Assembly (NCBI RefSeq): GCF_008369445.1
Contig: NZ_VTWH01000005.1
Coordinates: forward strand, 203,884 to 267,883
DNA length: 64,000 nucleotides
Direction: 5' to 3'
Source: Aureimonas fodinaquatilis
Lineage (GTDB): Bacteria; Pseudomonadota; Alphaproteobacteria; Rhizobiales; Rhizobiaceae
The stretch's first letter is position 1, and each line of letters starts with the position of its first letter. Made by a program: the position numbers and the translations under genes. Shown here in pieces: positions 34,189 to 41,923 of the stretch. Under the pieces are notes generated by a model. It did not search any database and was not told where the DNA came from. It worked only from the letters and a program-made list of their open reading frames with translations.

Positions 34189-35244
34189 TTGGGCAAGGCT
34201 TATATTGAGGGTACAGCCGCTGCGCTCGACGGGGCGTTATCGCTGGCAGCGTCGATGTTGTCACAGGCCCGCCAGCCGCTTCTCCTGCTGGGCGCCGTGG
34301 ATGTGCCCGCCTGCCGCGCGGCCATTGCGCTGGCAGGGCGTTGCGGCGGCGTGGTCGACCATGCAAATTCGGCTCAATTGTTTCCATTTTTGTCCGCCCT
34401 GCGAGAGTGCGGCATGATTTCCGGGGTGCCGGCGGAAGTGCGGCGTCGCGCCGGACGTCTGTTGCTGATTGGTGCGGACGCACTAACACACTGGCAAGAG
34501 CTTCCGGCGTTTCTGGCAAATGGTTTGCCGCAGCGTACAGCGTTCTGGATTGGGCCGCCGAACATGCTGCCGGATTTCGGCTCTGGAGTGGATGTGCATT
34601 GCATTGCCTGCCCGCAGGACCGGCTGACAGAAGCGCTTGGCATTTTGCGGGCTGCGTTGTCAGGGCGGCCACATGGCGTTGGCCCATTCGCACAGGGCGA
34701 GGTTGAACGGCTCAAGACATTTCTCGAAACCGGCGATTTTGGCGCGGCCATCTGGTCAGTGCCGGAAACGGACGCGATTGGCCATGAAATGGCAATGGGT
34801 CTGGTCATGGATTTGAACAAGGTCGCTCGCTTCACGGCGATGCCGGTTTTCCAGGCCGATCAGGCCTATTCGTCAGCGTTGGTTGCAACCTATGCCACGG
34901 GATTTCCGCTGCGCGTTGGCTTTGCCAGTGGCGATGCGCGGCACGACCCGTGGGCTTTTGCCGGCGACCGATTGGCTGCCACTGGCGAATGCGATCTGAT
35001 TGTTTCGATCGCGGCAGGCATGTTGCCCCGGCGGGCCGATATTTTGCTTGCAGCAGCGCCGCAGGCGAACGCCGCCACTGTCGTGCTGCACTGCCAGGAT
35101 TTGCAGCCCGGCAGTGTGCAATATCGCCGGGAACTGGCCAGCTTTGCCGCAGGGCCGCGGGAGCCAGCGTCTTTGCCGGAGCTGAATTCTCTGTTGCATG
35201 AGATTGCCAACCTTCTGCCGGCCAGACAGATGGAGGCTGTGTGA
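34189..35244 (+). CDS. fhcB: Formyltransferase/hydrolase complex subunit FhcB
   Basis: 351 residues from a TTG, the only usable start because a stop codon lies upstream in frame (34135-34137). It resembles FwdB/FmdB of formylmethanofuran dehydrogenase: GKAYIEGTAAALDGAL, LLLLGAVDVPACRAAIALA, GVVDHANSAQ. As in other methylotroph FhcB proteins, it is short and shows no Cys-His active-site pair or molybdopterin C-terminal domain, so it is probably structural or a cofactor-binding remnant in the hydrolytic Fhc complex. FhcB, A, D and C follow in one overlapping operon. Confidence 0.92.
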   Translation: MGKAYIEGTAAALDGALSLAASMLSQARQPLLLLGAVDVPACRAAIALAGRCGGVVDHANSAQLFPFLSALRECGMISGVPAEVRRRAGRLLLIGADALTHWQELPAFLANGLPQRTAFWIGPPNMLPDFGSGVDVHCIACPQDRLTEALGILRAALSGRPHGVGPFAQGEVERLKTFLETGDFGAAIWSVPETDAIGHEMAMGLVMDLNKVARFTAMPVFQADQAYSSALVATYATGFPLRVGFASGDARHDPWAFAGDRLAATGECDLIVSIAAGMLPRRADILLAAAPQANAATVVLHCQDLQPGSVQYRRELASFAAGPREPASLPELNSLLHEIANLLPARQMEAV

Positions 35245-36866
35245 TGCGGTTGTTGCTCACAGGCGGGCGGGTCATCGACCCCGCAAATGGACGCGACGAG
35301 ATTGCCGATCTGATGGTGGAGGATGGCCGCATCGTTGCCAGCCTGACCGGAACACCCGACACGGTGGTTGATTGCACTGGCCAGATTGTCATGGCTGGGG
35401 CGATTGACATTCACGCGCATATAGCAGGCGGCCATGTCAACACAGCGCGTTTGCTGCTGCCGGAATTCCACCCCGCGCACCAGCCCCGACCGCCGCTGAC
35501 ACCGCTGGCGCAAATTGGCTGGACCACAGGCGAAACCGGCCTGCGTTATGCGCAGATGGGTTTCACGCTGGTGGTGGAACCCGCCACGGGCCCGTCCAGC
35601 GCGCTGCACGCACATCTGGAACTGGCAGATATTCCGATCATTGACCGTGCCTGTCTTGTGGTTCTGGGCAATGACGAATTTCTGCTTTCTCTGTTGCGAG
35701 ACAAGGCGAGCAACAACGAAATTGATGACTATGTCGCCTGGCAGGTTTCTGCCGCGCAGGCGCTGGGTGTCAAATGCATCAATGCCGGCGGTTCAGCCGC
35801 GTTTAAAGCCAATGTGCGCGCCTTCAGCTTCGATGATGAGGTGCCTGGCTACGGCCTGACGTCGCGGCAGATTGTCAAGGCGTTGCAGGGCAGTGTCGAG
35901 CGGCTGGGAATTGCCCATCCCCTGCATGTTCATTGCAACAATCTTGGCGTTCCCGGTGCAGGGCAGGACGCGGTCATGGCAACCATGGCGGCGGCGGAAG
36001 GTTCGCCCATGCATCTGGCCCATATCCAGTTTTATGGTTACGGCACAGAAGGGTCGCGCGGCTTTTCCTCGGCGGCAGCGCGAATTGCCGAAAAGGTCAA
36101 CACTACGCCGGAAATTACCGTGGATATTGGGCAGGTGATGTTCGGGCCAACGGTCACCATTTCATCTGACGAGCTGCGGCAGTTCGCGGGCAGCGCTTTG
36201 GCTCGCCCACACAAAAGCATCCTCCTGGATGGCGATGCCAATGGCGGCGGCGTTGTGCCGATGAATTATCGAAAGGCGAGCTACTACAACGCACTGCAAT
36301 GGGCGATCGGGCTGGAGCTGTTTTTGCTCATCAATGATCCATGGCGGGTGTTTTTCACGACGGATCATCCCAACGGCGCGCCATTCACCGCCTATCCCGA
36401 CCTGTTCGCTCTGCTGATGAGCCGGGATTTACGACAGGAATGGCTGGCCGGTCTGCCTGACGCTGTGCAGAAACGCACTGCCCTTGGCGAGCTTGGCCGC
36501 GAATACAGCCTCACCGAAATTGCCACGATGACACGGGCCGCACCTGCGCGCTTGTTGGGCGTGGCGGATCGCGGCCATCTTGCTGCCGGGGCTCTGGCGG
36601 ATATTGCGGTTTACCAGCCCCAGGCCGACATTGCCGCATTGTTTGCCCGTGCGGCCTGTGTGGTCAAAAATGGCGAAGTTGTCGTGCGCGATGGCGCGGT
36701 CGTGCATCGACGGCGCGGGCGCACGCTGGCGCTATCTCCCCCGCGGGACCCAGCCATGGTGAAGCGGCTGGAGGCCTTTCACGAGCAGAAATTTGGCCTG
36801 CCGCTGGCATGGTTTGAAGTCACAAAATCTGCCTTGGGGGATGATGTGCTTGAGGCGGCATCATGA
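35244..36866 (+). CDS. fhcA: Formylmethanofuran hydrolase subunit FhcA
   Basis: 540 residues, amidohydrolase fold. Metal ligands are visible in order: AIDIHAHIAGGHVN (HxH), the likely carboxylated lysine in LGVKCINAGGSAAF, LHVHCNNLGVPGAG, the AHIQFYGYG histidine, and FTTDHPNGAPFTAYP. This subunit hydrolyses formyl-methanofuran to formate and methanofuran, the last step of the formaldehyde-to-formate branch. It overlaps fhcB by one base (TGATG), and fhcD starts four bases before its end. A GTG at 35241 could also initiate. Confidence 0.95.
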   Translation: MRLLLTGGRVIDPANGRDEIADLMVEDGRIVASLTGTPDTVVDCTGQIVMAGAIDIHAHIAGGHVNTARLLLPEFHPAHQPRPPLTPLAQIGWTTGETGLRYAQMGFTLVVEPATGPSSALHAHLELADIPIIDRACLVVLGNDEFLLSLLRDKASNNEIDDYVAWQVSAAQALGVKCINAGGSAAFKANVRAFSFDDEVPGYGLTSRQIVKALQGSVERLGIAHPLHVHCNNLGVPGAGQDAVMATMAAAEGSPMHLAHIQFYGYGTEGSRGFSSAAARIAEKVNTTPEITVDIGQVMFGPTVTISSDELRQFAGSALARPHKSILLDGDANGGGVVPMNYRKASYYNALQWAIGLELFLLINDPWRVFFTTDHPNGAPFTAYPDLFALLMSRDLRQEWLAGLPDAVQKRTALGELGREYSLTEIATMTRAAPARLLGVADRGHLAAGALADIAVYQPQADIAALFARAACVVKNGEVVVRDGAVVHRRRGRTLALSPPRDPAMVKRLEAFHEQKFGLPLAWFEVTKSALGDDVLEAAS

Positions 36867-37771
36867 GCGCAACTGTTCGAAATGGCGTAACCATTGATGA
36901 TACATTTGCCGAGGCATTTCCAATGCGCGGCACCGCGCTGGTGGTCACGGCATCCAGCCATGACTGGGCGCTGGAAGCGGCGCGTTCCTTTGCCGGCTTT
37001 GCAACATCGGTCATAGCCTGTGGCTGTGAGGCCGGCGTGGACCGGCTTTTGCAACCGGATGAAACGCCAGATGGCAGGCCCGGCCTGCGCATATTGCTGT
37101 TTGCCATGGACACGAAAAGTCTGGAAAAGCAACTGGCAGTGCGGCTGGGGCAATGCATACTCACCAGCCCCGGCTCTGCCTGTTTTGCCGGGTTGGAAGG
37201 CGAGGCACCCTTGCCGCTGGGCAATGCCATCCGCTATTTCGCCGATGGCTGGCAGGTTTCCAAAAAATTTGGCGGGCGGCATTTCTGGCGGTTGCCGGTC
37301 ATGGACGGCGAGTTTCTGTGCGAGGCGACAACGGGCCTGACCAAACAGGCGGTGGGCGGCGGCAACCTCCTGATCATGGGCGAGACAGCGGCCAAAACCC
37401 TCTGCGCTGCCGAAGCCGCGCGGGATGCCATTTTGACCGTTGAAGGCTGCATCATGCCGTTTCCCGGTGGCATCGTGCGCTCTGGTTCCAAAATCGGCGG
37501 CAAATACAAGGGCATGATTGCATCAACCAACGATGCCTATTGCCCGGTGCTGAAAGGAGCCACGACAACGGCGCTCAGCGCGAATATTGAGTCGGTGCTG
37601 GAAATCGTCATCGACGGGCTGACTGCCGAGCGGGTTGCCAGCGCCATGCGCGCGGGGCTTGAAGCCATTGTTGCGCTTGGACCGCAGAGCGGGGCCGTGC
37701 GGGTTTCAGCAGGCAATTACGGCGGCAAGCTTGGGCCGCATCATTTCCACCTCAGGGAGTTGCTGCCGTGA
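36863..37771 (+). CDS. fhcD: Formylmethanofuran--tetrahydromethanopterin N-formyltransferase, FhcD
   Basis: 302 residues, the Ftr family: DDTFAEAFPMRGTALVVTA at the N-terminus, CILTSPGSACFAG near residue 98, GGRHFWRLPVMDGEF near 140, GGNLLIMGE near 165, MPFPGGIVRSGSKIGGKYKG near 197 and ISAGNYGGKLGPHHF-like AGNYGGKLGPHHFHL at the end. It moves the formyl group from H4MPT to methanofuran. It overlaps fhcA and fhcC by four bases each, consistent with assembly of a tight FhcABCD complex. Confidence 0.97.
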   Translation: MSATVRNGVTIDDTFAEAFPMRGTALVVTASSHDWALEAARSFAGFATSVIACGCEAGVDRLLQPDETPDGRPGLRILLFAMDTKSLEKQLAVRLGQCILTSPGSACFAGLEGEAPLPLGNAIRYFADGWQVSKKFGGRHFWRLPVMDGEFLCEATTGLTKQAVGGGNLLIMGETAAKTLCAAEAARDAILTVEGCIMPFPGGIVRSGSKIGGKYKGMIASTNDAYCPVLKGATTTALSANIESVLEIVIDGLTAERVASAMRAGLEAIVALGPQSGAVRVSAGNYGGKLGPHHFHLRELLP

Positions 37772-38565
37772 GCCGTTTGACCCTGACCTTGCGAGGTGAG
37801 CCACCGGAACGGCTGGACCTCTCACATTTTGTTCCGCAAAATCTTGCGGGATTGAGTGAAAGCGAAATTGCGCATCTTCCCGTTGGCACCACAAGGCGCA
37901 AACTTTTGGCTGGCGACGTTTTTGCCATTGCCATGGGTGATTGTGAGGCCATGCTACTGGCCGGTGGTTCTTCTTTGTACGACCGGGTGGGCGAGGGGAT
38001 GGCTGCCGGAACCCTTCATGTTGAAGGTGATGTCGGGCAACTGGCCGGACGCCGCATGACGGGCGGACATTTGCATATACACGGCAACGCGGGGCCCTTT
38101 GCCGGTTCGGGCATGAGCGACGGCCTGATCACCATCGGCGGCGATGCGGGGGATAACCTAGGCGGGCCAATGGCGGGCGAAATGGCCGGAATGACTGGCG
38201 GTGAAATATCGGTTGGCGGCAATGCCGGGCAGCGTGCGGGTGACAGGTTGCGCCGGGGCGTTATCAGCATTGCGGGCGTGGCTGGCGATTATGCAGGCGC
38301 GCGGATGATTGCCGGAACTCTGGTGCTGGCGCATGCGCCGGGTGTCGGAACCGGGCAATTGATGAAGCGCGGCACCATAATCGTCACGCAAATGCATCTG
38401 GCTTTGACAGCCACCTTCGTGGACAATGGCCCGGGAGAATTTCTGTTTCTGCCGATGCTGGCGAAGTCGATCAGCGGCGCCTGGCAGTTCCCCATGCGGA
38501 TGCGGCGCTTTTCCGGCGATATGGCTGTTCTGGGTAAGGGCGAGGTTTTGTTGCCCGTTGAATAG
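37768..38565 (+). CDS. fhcC: Formylmethanofuran dehydrogenase subunit C homologue FhcC
   Basis: 265 residues. The middle and C-terminal parts contain the glycine-rich parallel beta-helix repeats typical of FwdC/FmdC: RMTGGHLHIHGNAGPFAG, SDGLITIGGDAGDNLGG, GMTGGEISVGGNAGQRAG and RRGVISIAGVAGDYAG. It serves as a scaffold in the Fhc complex that hydrolyses formylmethanofuran. It is the last gene of fhcBADC; a palindromic repeat follows within a few bases. Confidence 0.95.
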   Translation: MSRLTLTLRGEPPERLDLSHFVPQNLAGLSESEIAHLPVGTTRRKLLAGDVFAIAMGDCEAMLLAGGSSLYDRVGEGMAAGTLHVEGDVGQLAGRRMTGGHLHIHGNAGPFAGSGMSDGLITIGGDAGDNLGGPMAGEMAGMTGGEISVGGNAGQRAGDRLRRGVISIAGVAGDYAGARMIAGTLVLAHAPGVGTGQLMKRGTIIVTQMHLALTATFVDNGPGEFLFLPMLAKSISGAWQFPMRMRRFSGDMAVLGKGEVLLPVE

Positions 38566-38567
38566 AC

Positions 38568-38666
38568 CGCTTCAGGTCATCATTGCACGGCCTGAAGCTA
38601 TCCAACTCACTGCCTTAATGCCGTGTCTGGCCGTCAAAACGCTTCCGGGTCAACCGGTATGCTTTA
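38568..38666. repeat. Dispersed intergenic palindromic repeat, copy 9 (degenerate)
   Basis: GCTTCAGGTCATCATTGCACGGCCTGAAGC forms a palindrome at about 38570-38598, then TCCAACTCACTGCC and a worn GTCAAAACGCTTCCGGGTCAAC arm pair and ATGCTTTAG. It lies between convergent fhcC and a small exported-protein gene. Confidence 0.55.
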
Positions 38667-38969
38667 GCTGCCGTCGGGCTTTGGCGTGGCGTTGGACATG
38701 GCATTCATCGCCGAGCGGATCGCGTCGAGCTGCACGCCGATGTGCAAACGTGGCATCGGATATAACTCACCGGGGTTGCCACCGATATATTCGGAGCCAG
38801 TGGAAAGATCGTCGATGACAAATACCCCCGAGCCTGGTGTGGCATTGGGGGCAGGCATGTTGTTGTCGCCAGGAGGTCCAATCGGGCTTGCGTCCTGCGC
38901 CATTACGGGCGCTGTCACCAGCAGAGCGAGGCCCATCATTATACCGGGCAGAAGCATGGGCAATTTCAT
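38664..38969 (-). CDS. Small exported protein of unknown function
   Basis: About 101 residues from the ATG at 38969. A signal peptide (MKLPMLLPGIMMG ... APVMAQ) is followed by a Pro/Gly-rich segment and a C-terminal part with PRLHIGVQLDAIRSAMNAM. No cysteines, no membrane anchor, no known motif. ATGs at 38984 and 39011 are alternative starts, and none has a strong ribosome site. It is followed 72 bases upstream on the same strand by another small exported protein; the pair could be co-transcribed. Function unknown. Confidence 0.6.
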   Translation of the reverse strand: MKLPMLLPGIMMGLALLVTAPVMAQDASPIGPPGDNNMPAPNATPGSGVFVIDDLSTGSEYIGGNPGELYPMPRLHIGVQLDAIRSAMNAMSNATPKPDGS

Positions 38970-39041
38970 CGTAACACCGCTCATCCAAGGGTTGTTTGAT
39001 TGAGAATGCATTGCTTTTGTTTGAATGGGAAGCCCTGCATG

Positions 39042-39470
39042 TCAATCTACGATAATTGCACGCCCGGGAGTGCGACGCCCACCAAGCGAGGGGCGTGTTA
39101 CATTGCTGCTGCCGATAGCGGCAGGGCCGGACCTTGCGAAATAACCGGAATTGACGCTGTTCAACGTTGAACGGCCCTGAGTTGCCCGCAATTCCATTGG
39201 GGTTCCGAGCCTTGGCCGCGGAATATTCTGGCGCAGATAACTGTCGTCATAGGCTCGGCCATAGGCGCGCTTTTCCGGCGTATCGCCATCAAGATTGGGC
39301 GACGAAATATCCACACCCCGATTGATTGACGGCGCGCCGTCAATGCGCATTCCGGCTGCCGACTGTGCAGGCGGTGCAATCGGGCCTGGTGCATAAATCT
39401 GGGCGATGGCCGGGCCGGACATAGCCAAAGGAGCTACCAGGGCCAGAATTGCAAAAACGCGGTTTGACAT
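39042..39470 (-). CDS. Small exported protein of unknown function
   Basis: 142 residues from ATG 39470 with GAAGGA about ten bases upstream. Signal peptide MSNRVFAILALVAPLAMSG to AIAQ. The mature part is polar and likely disordered, with Pro/Gly/Arg/Ser-rich stretches such as RPSLGGRRTPGRA and a charged centre (DTPEKRAYGRAYDDSY). No cysteines and no recognisable fold. Its neighbour is another exported protein on the same strand and an MliC-like gene facing away. Function unknown; an envelope role is the only inference from the signal peptide. Confidence 0.65.
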   Translation of the reverse strand: MSNRVFAILALVAPLAMSGPAIAQIYAPGPIAPPAQSAAGMRIDGAPSINRGVDISSPNLDGDTPEKRAYGRAYDDSYLRQNIPRPRLGTPMELRATQGRSTLNSVNSGYFARSGPAAIGSSNVTRPSLGGRRTPGRAIIVD

Positions 39471-39499
39471 GGCGCTGGTTCCTTCTGGTTCCAGTCTGA

Positions 39500-39598
39500 A
39501 GTATTTCTCGTTGAAACGGAATCGTTCCAACGGCAGGGCAATGCGCTAAAGCGCAAAGACAGAGTTTTAGAGTTGATCGATGATCATCTCAGACTTTC
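39500..39598. repeat. Dispersed intergenic palindromic repeat, copy 10
   Basis: TATTTCTCGTTGAAACGGAATCGTTCCAACGGCAGGGCAATGCG pattern in pieces, then AGAGTTTTAGAGTTG and a GATCGATGATCATC palindrome. Between the divergent small exported gene and the MliC-like gene. Confidence 0.72.
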
Positions 39599-39636
39599 CA
39601 TATAGTATCACATCAGAGCAAATGCAGGGATAAGAT

Positions 39637-39984
39637 ATGCGAGCTTTTATGATTGGAATGGCCATTCTGGCTGGAACCGGCGCAGCGGCGGCTGCCACCA
39701 CTCAATTGCCACTGCCAGGCGAAGTGGAAGAAATTCGCCAGACCTATCAGTGCAGCGACGATCAGGCTCGGGATGTGAGTTACTACAACTCTGAGGAAAA
39801 CAGCCTCGCCGTGGTTCAGACCGGTGATTCACAGCGCATTTTCGTCAACGTCATTTCCGGTTCTGGCGCGCGTTATGCTTCCGGCCCATACATCTGGTGG
39901 GTTAAAGGCAATGATGCCGATCTTTATGACGAAATGGCAGACAAGGACGCCAAGCCAATTTCGTGCACCGGCGCGAAAGAGTAA
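39637..39984 (+). CDS. MliC-like lysozyme inhibitor family protein (soluble form)
   Basis: 115 residues. After a signal peptide (MRAFMIGMAILAG to AAAA) comes the MliC/PliC fold: YQCSDDQARDVSYYNSEE, SLAVVQTGDSQRIFV, SGSGARYASGPYIWWVKGNDADLYD and a closing ISCTG. The two cysteines (Cys39 and Cys110) would form the conserved disulfide. There is no lipobox cysteine at the signal peptide end, so unlike membrane-bound MliC it is probably periplasmic and soluble. The family blocks C-type lysozyme. It lies alone between exported-protein genes and puuE. Confidence 0.78.
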   Translation: MRAFMIGMAILAGTGAAAAATTQLPLPGEVEEIRQTYQCSDDQARDVSYYNSEENSLAVVQTGDSQRIFVNVISGSGARYASGPYIWWVKGNDADLYDEMADKDAKPISCTGAKE

Positions 39985-39989
39985 CGCAG

Positions 39990-41417
39990 TTACTCGGTCG
40001 CAAATATTGCATTGATGCGCAGCCGGGCAATTTTCTCCACCTGTGCACATGCCTGTGCAAACTCGACCTCGCGCGTGTTGCCAACCCGCTGGCGAAACGC
40101 CTCAAGAATGCTCTGTTTGTTCAAGCCACGCACGGCAATGATGAACGGGAAGCCGAACTTGTGCTGATACTGGCTGTTAAGCTCGGTGAATTCAGTCAGC
40201 TCTTCCGGCGTCAACTGGTCCAGACCGGCTGACGCCTGCTCGCTTCTGGAGTCTGCGGTCAAAACATTCGCCAGTGCCAGCCGCCCGGCCAGGTCAGGGT
40301 GGGCCTGCAATATGCCAAGCCGCTCGGCCTCGCTGGCCAGTCGAAACTGGATTGTCAGCCCGCTGGCAAGCCCCGTGGCCGTGTCATGGCTGTCCAGAAG
40401 GCCCTTGTCGTAGGCGCGCTCGGCAATAAAGGACGAGTGCTCAAACACGCCGCCAAACAGCGACAGAAAAACTGGGCGCTCCATGTGGCTGGGCATCAGA
40501 CCGGGTTTGTAGGGAAAATGCGTTCGCCAATGATTGGCGATGTCGATACGCCTGGCCACCCACACTTTGTCATGCGTCAGCACATAGTCGATGAAGCGCG
40601 CCAATGATGCAGCGCGGCCAGGGCGACCAACGAGCCGGCAATGCAGACCGATGTTCAACATTTTTGGCGCGCCTGCCGCGCCCTCGGCGTAAAGCGTGTC
40701 AAAACTGTCTTTGAGATAGCTGAAAAACTGGTCGCCAGAGTTGAAGCCCTGCGCGGCGGCAAAGCGCATATCATTGGAATCCAGCGTATAGGGCAGCATC
40801 AGCAGCGGGCCGGAGCGCGTTTCCTGCCAGTAAGGCAGGTCGTCGGCATACACATCGGATGAATAGGCAAAGCCTTGTTCTGCGGTCAGTTCTATTGTGT
40901 GGGGTGAGGAACGGCCGGTATACCAGCCCTTTGGTGCCTCACCGGTAACGGCGGTGTGCAGGGCAATGGCGGCCAGCATGTCGGCGCGCTCCGCTTCCAT
41001 TGTGAAATCGCGATAGTCGATCCATTTCAGCCCGTGCGATGCAATTTCCCAGCCTGCCTCCTGCATGGCTGCCACCTGTTCAGGAGATTTTTCCAGAGCC
41101 GTTGCAACGCCGTAAACTGTGACCGGCAGGTTGCGCGCTGTGAACATGCGCCATAAGCGCCAGAACCCGGCTCTTGCGCCATATTCATAAATCGATTCCA
41201 TGTTCATGTGCCGCTGGCCCGGCCATGGTTGTGCCCCGACAATCTCTGACAGAAACGCCTCTGACGCCGCGTCACCGTGCAGAATGCTGTTTTCGCCCCC
41301 TTCTTCATAATTGATGACGAACTGCACACAGATTTTCGCCTGCCCGGGCCAACGGGGATCAGGCGTTGTGCGGCCATAGCCGCGCAGATCACGAGGGTAG
41401 CGAACGGATTTGGTCAT
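39990..41417 (-). CDS. Fused allantoinase-like PuuE (polysaccharide-deacetylase fold) and OHCU decarboxylase
   Basis: 475 residues, starting at ATG 41417 after AGAGGAATTG. Residues 1 to about 310 are a PuuE-type cofactor-free allantoinase: DLRGYGRTTPDPRWP, QFVINYEEGGE, YEYGARAGFWRL, HGLKWIDYRD and CRLVGRPGR. Residues from about 320 are the OHCU decarboxylase UraD: AHPDLAGRLA with its histidine and FPFIIAVRGL. So one chain carries two ureide steps: decarboxylation of OHCU to allantoin, and allantoin to allantoate. Divergent to uraH, it belongs to the purine-oxidation island. Confidence 0.93.
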   Translation of the reverse strand: MTKSVRYPRDLRGYGRTTPDPRWPGQAKICVQFVINYEEGGENSILHGDAASEAFLSEIVGAQPWPGQRHMNMESIYEYGARAGFWRLWRMFTARNLPVTVYGVATALEKSPEQVAAMQEAGWEIASHGLKWIDYRDFTMEAERADMLAAIALHTAVTGEAPKGWYTGRSSPHTIELTAEQGFAYSSDVYADDLPYWQETRSGPLLMLPYTLDSNDMRFAAAQGFNSGDQFFSYLKDSFDTLYAEGAAGAPKMLNIGLHCRLVGRPGRAASLARFIDYVLTHDKVWVARRIDIANHWRTHFPYKPGLMPSHMERPVFLSLFGGVFEHSSFIAERAYDKGLLDSHDTATGLASGLTIQFRLASEAERLGILQAHPDLAGRLALANVLTADSRSEQASAGLDQLTPEELTEFTELNSQYQHKFGFPFIIAVRGLNKQSILEAFRQRVGNTREVEFAQACAQVEKIARLRINAIFATE

Positions 41418-41548
41418 CAATTCCTCTGCTGCGATATTTTGCCGGTCTGCGTCGGGTCTGGAATCATTGTAAACCACTCTGGACGAATGGTCGGAGACGT
41501 GTGCAGACTGCTCTATGTTATAAATGAAGACAACTGAAAGTGCGTTTC

Positions 41549-41920
41549 ATGAATCAGGCAGATTCCGGGGCTGGCAGGTTAACAACTCACGTTCTGGACA
41601 CTGCGCGGGGCGCACCCGCAGCAAATCTGGGAATATCTCTATTCCGGCTGGTAGAAGGGCGCCACGAGCTTGTAACGGAAGCCGTTACCAACAGCGATGG
41701 CCGGGTGGACAAGCCGCTTCTGGCCGGGGAAGATTTTGTCGCCGGTTTTTATGAGCTGGTGTTCGATGCGGGCGATTACCTGCGAAGGCAGAACGAGGAT
41801 CTGCCGGAGCCATTGTTTCTGGATGAGATTGTTGTGCGGTTTGGCGTATCCGGCATGGGGCATTATCACGTGCCGCTGCTCTTGTCCCCCTATGGCTATT
41901 CCACCTACCGTGGGAGCTGA
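41549..41920 (+). CDS. uraH: 5-hydroxyisourate hydrolase
   Basis: 123 residues, transthyretin-like fold. N-terminal LTTHVLDTARGAPA and C-terminal YHVPLLLSPYGYSTYRGS are the two family signatures; the tail YRGS is diagnostic. It converts 5-hydroxyisourate to OHCU, the step before UraD. The protein begins at ATG 41549 or, less likely, at GTG 41540. Divergent to the PuuE-UraD gene and directly upstream of xdhA (four bases), it heads the plus-strand purine operon. Confidence 0.95.
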   Translation: MNQADSGAGRLTTHVLDTARGAPAANLGISLFRLVEGRHELVTEAVTNSDGRVDKPLLAGEDFVAGFYELVFDAGDYLRRQNEDLPEPLFLDEIVVRFGVSGMGHYHVPLLLSPYGYSTYRGS

Positions 41921-41923
41921 TGC

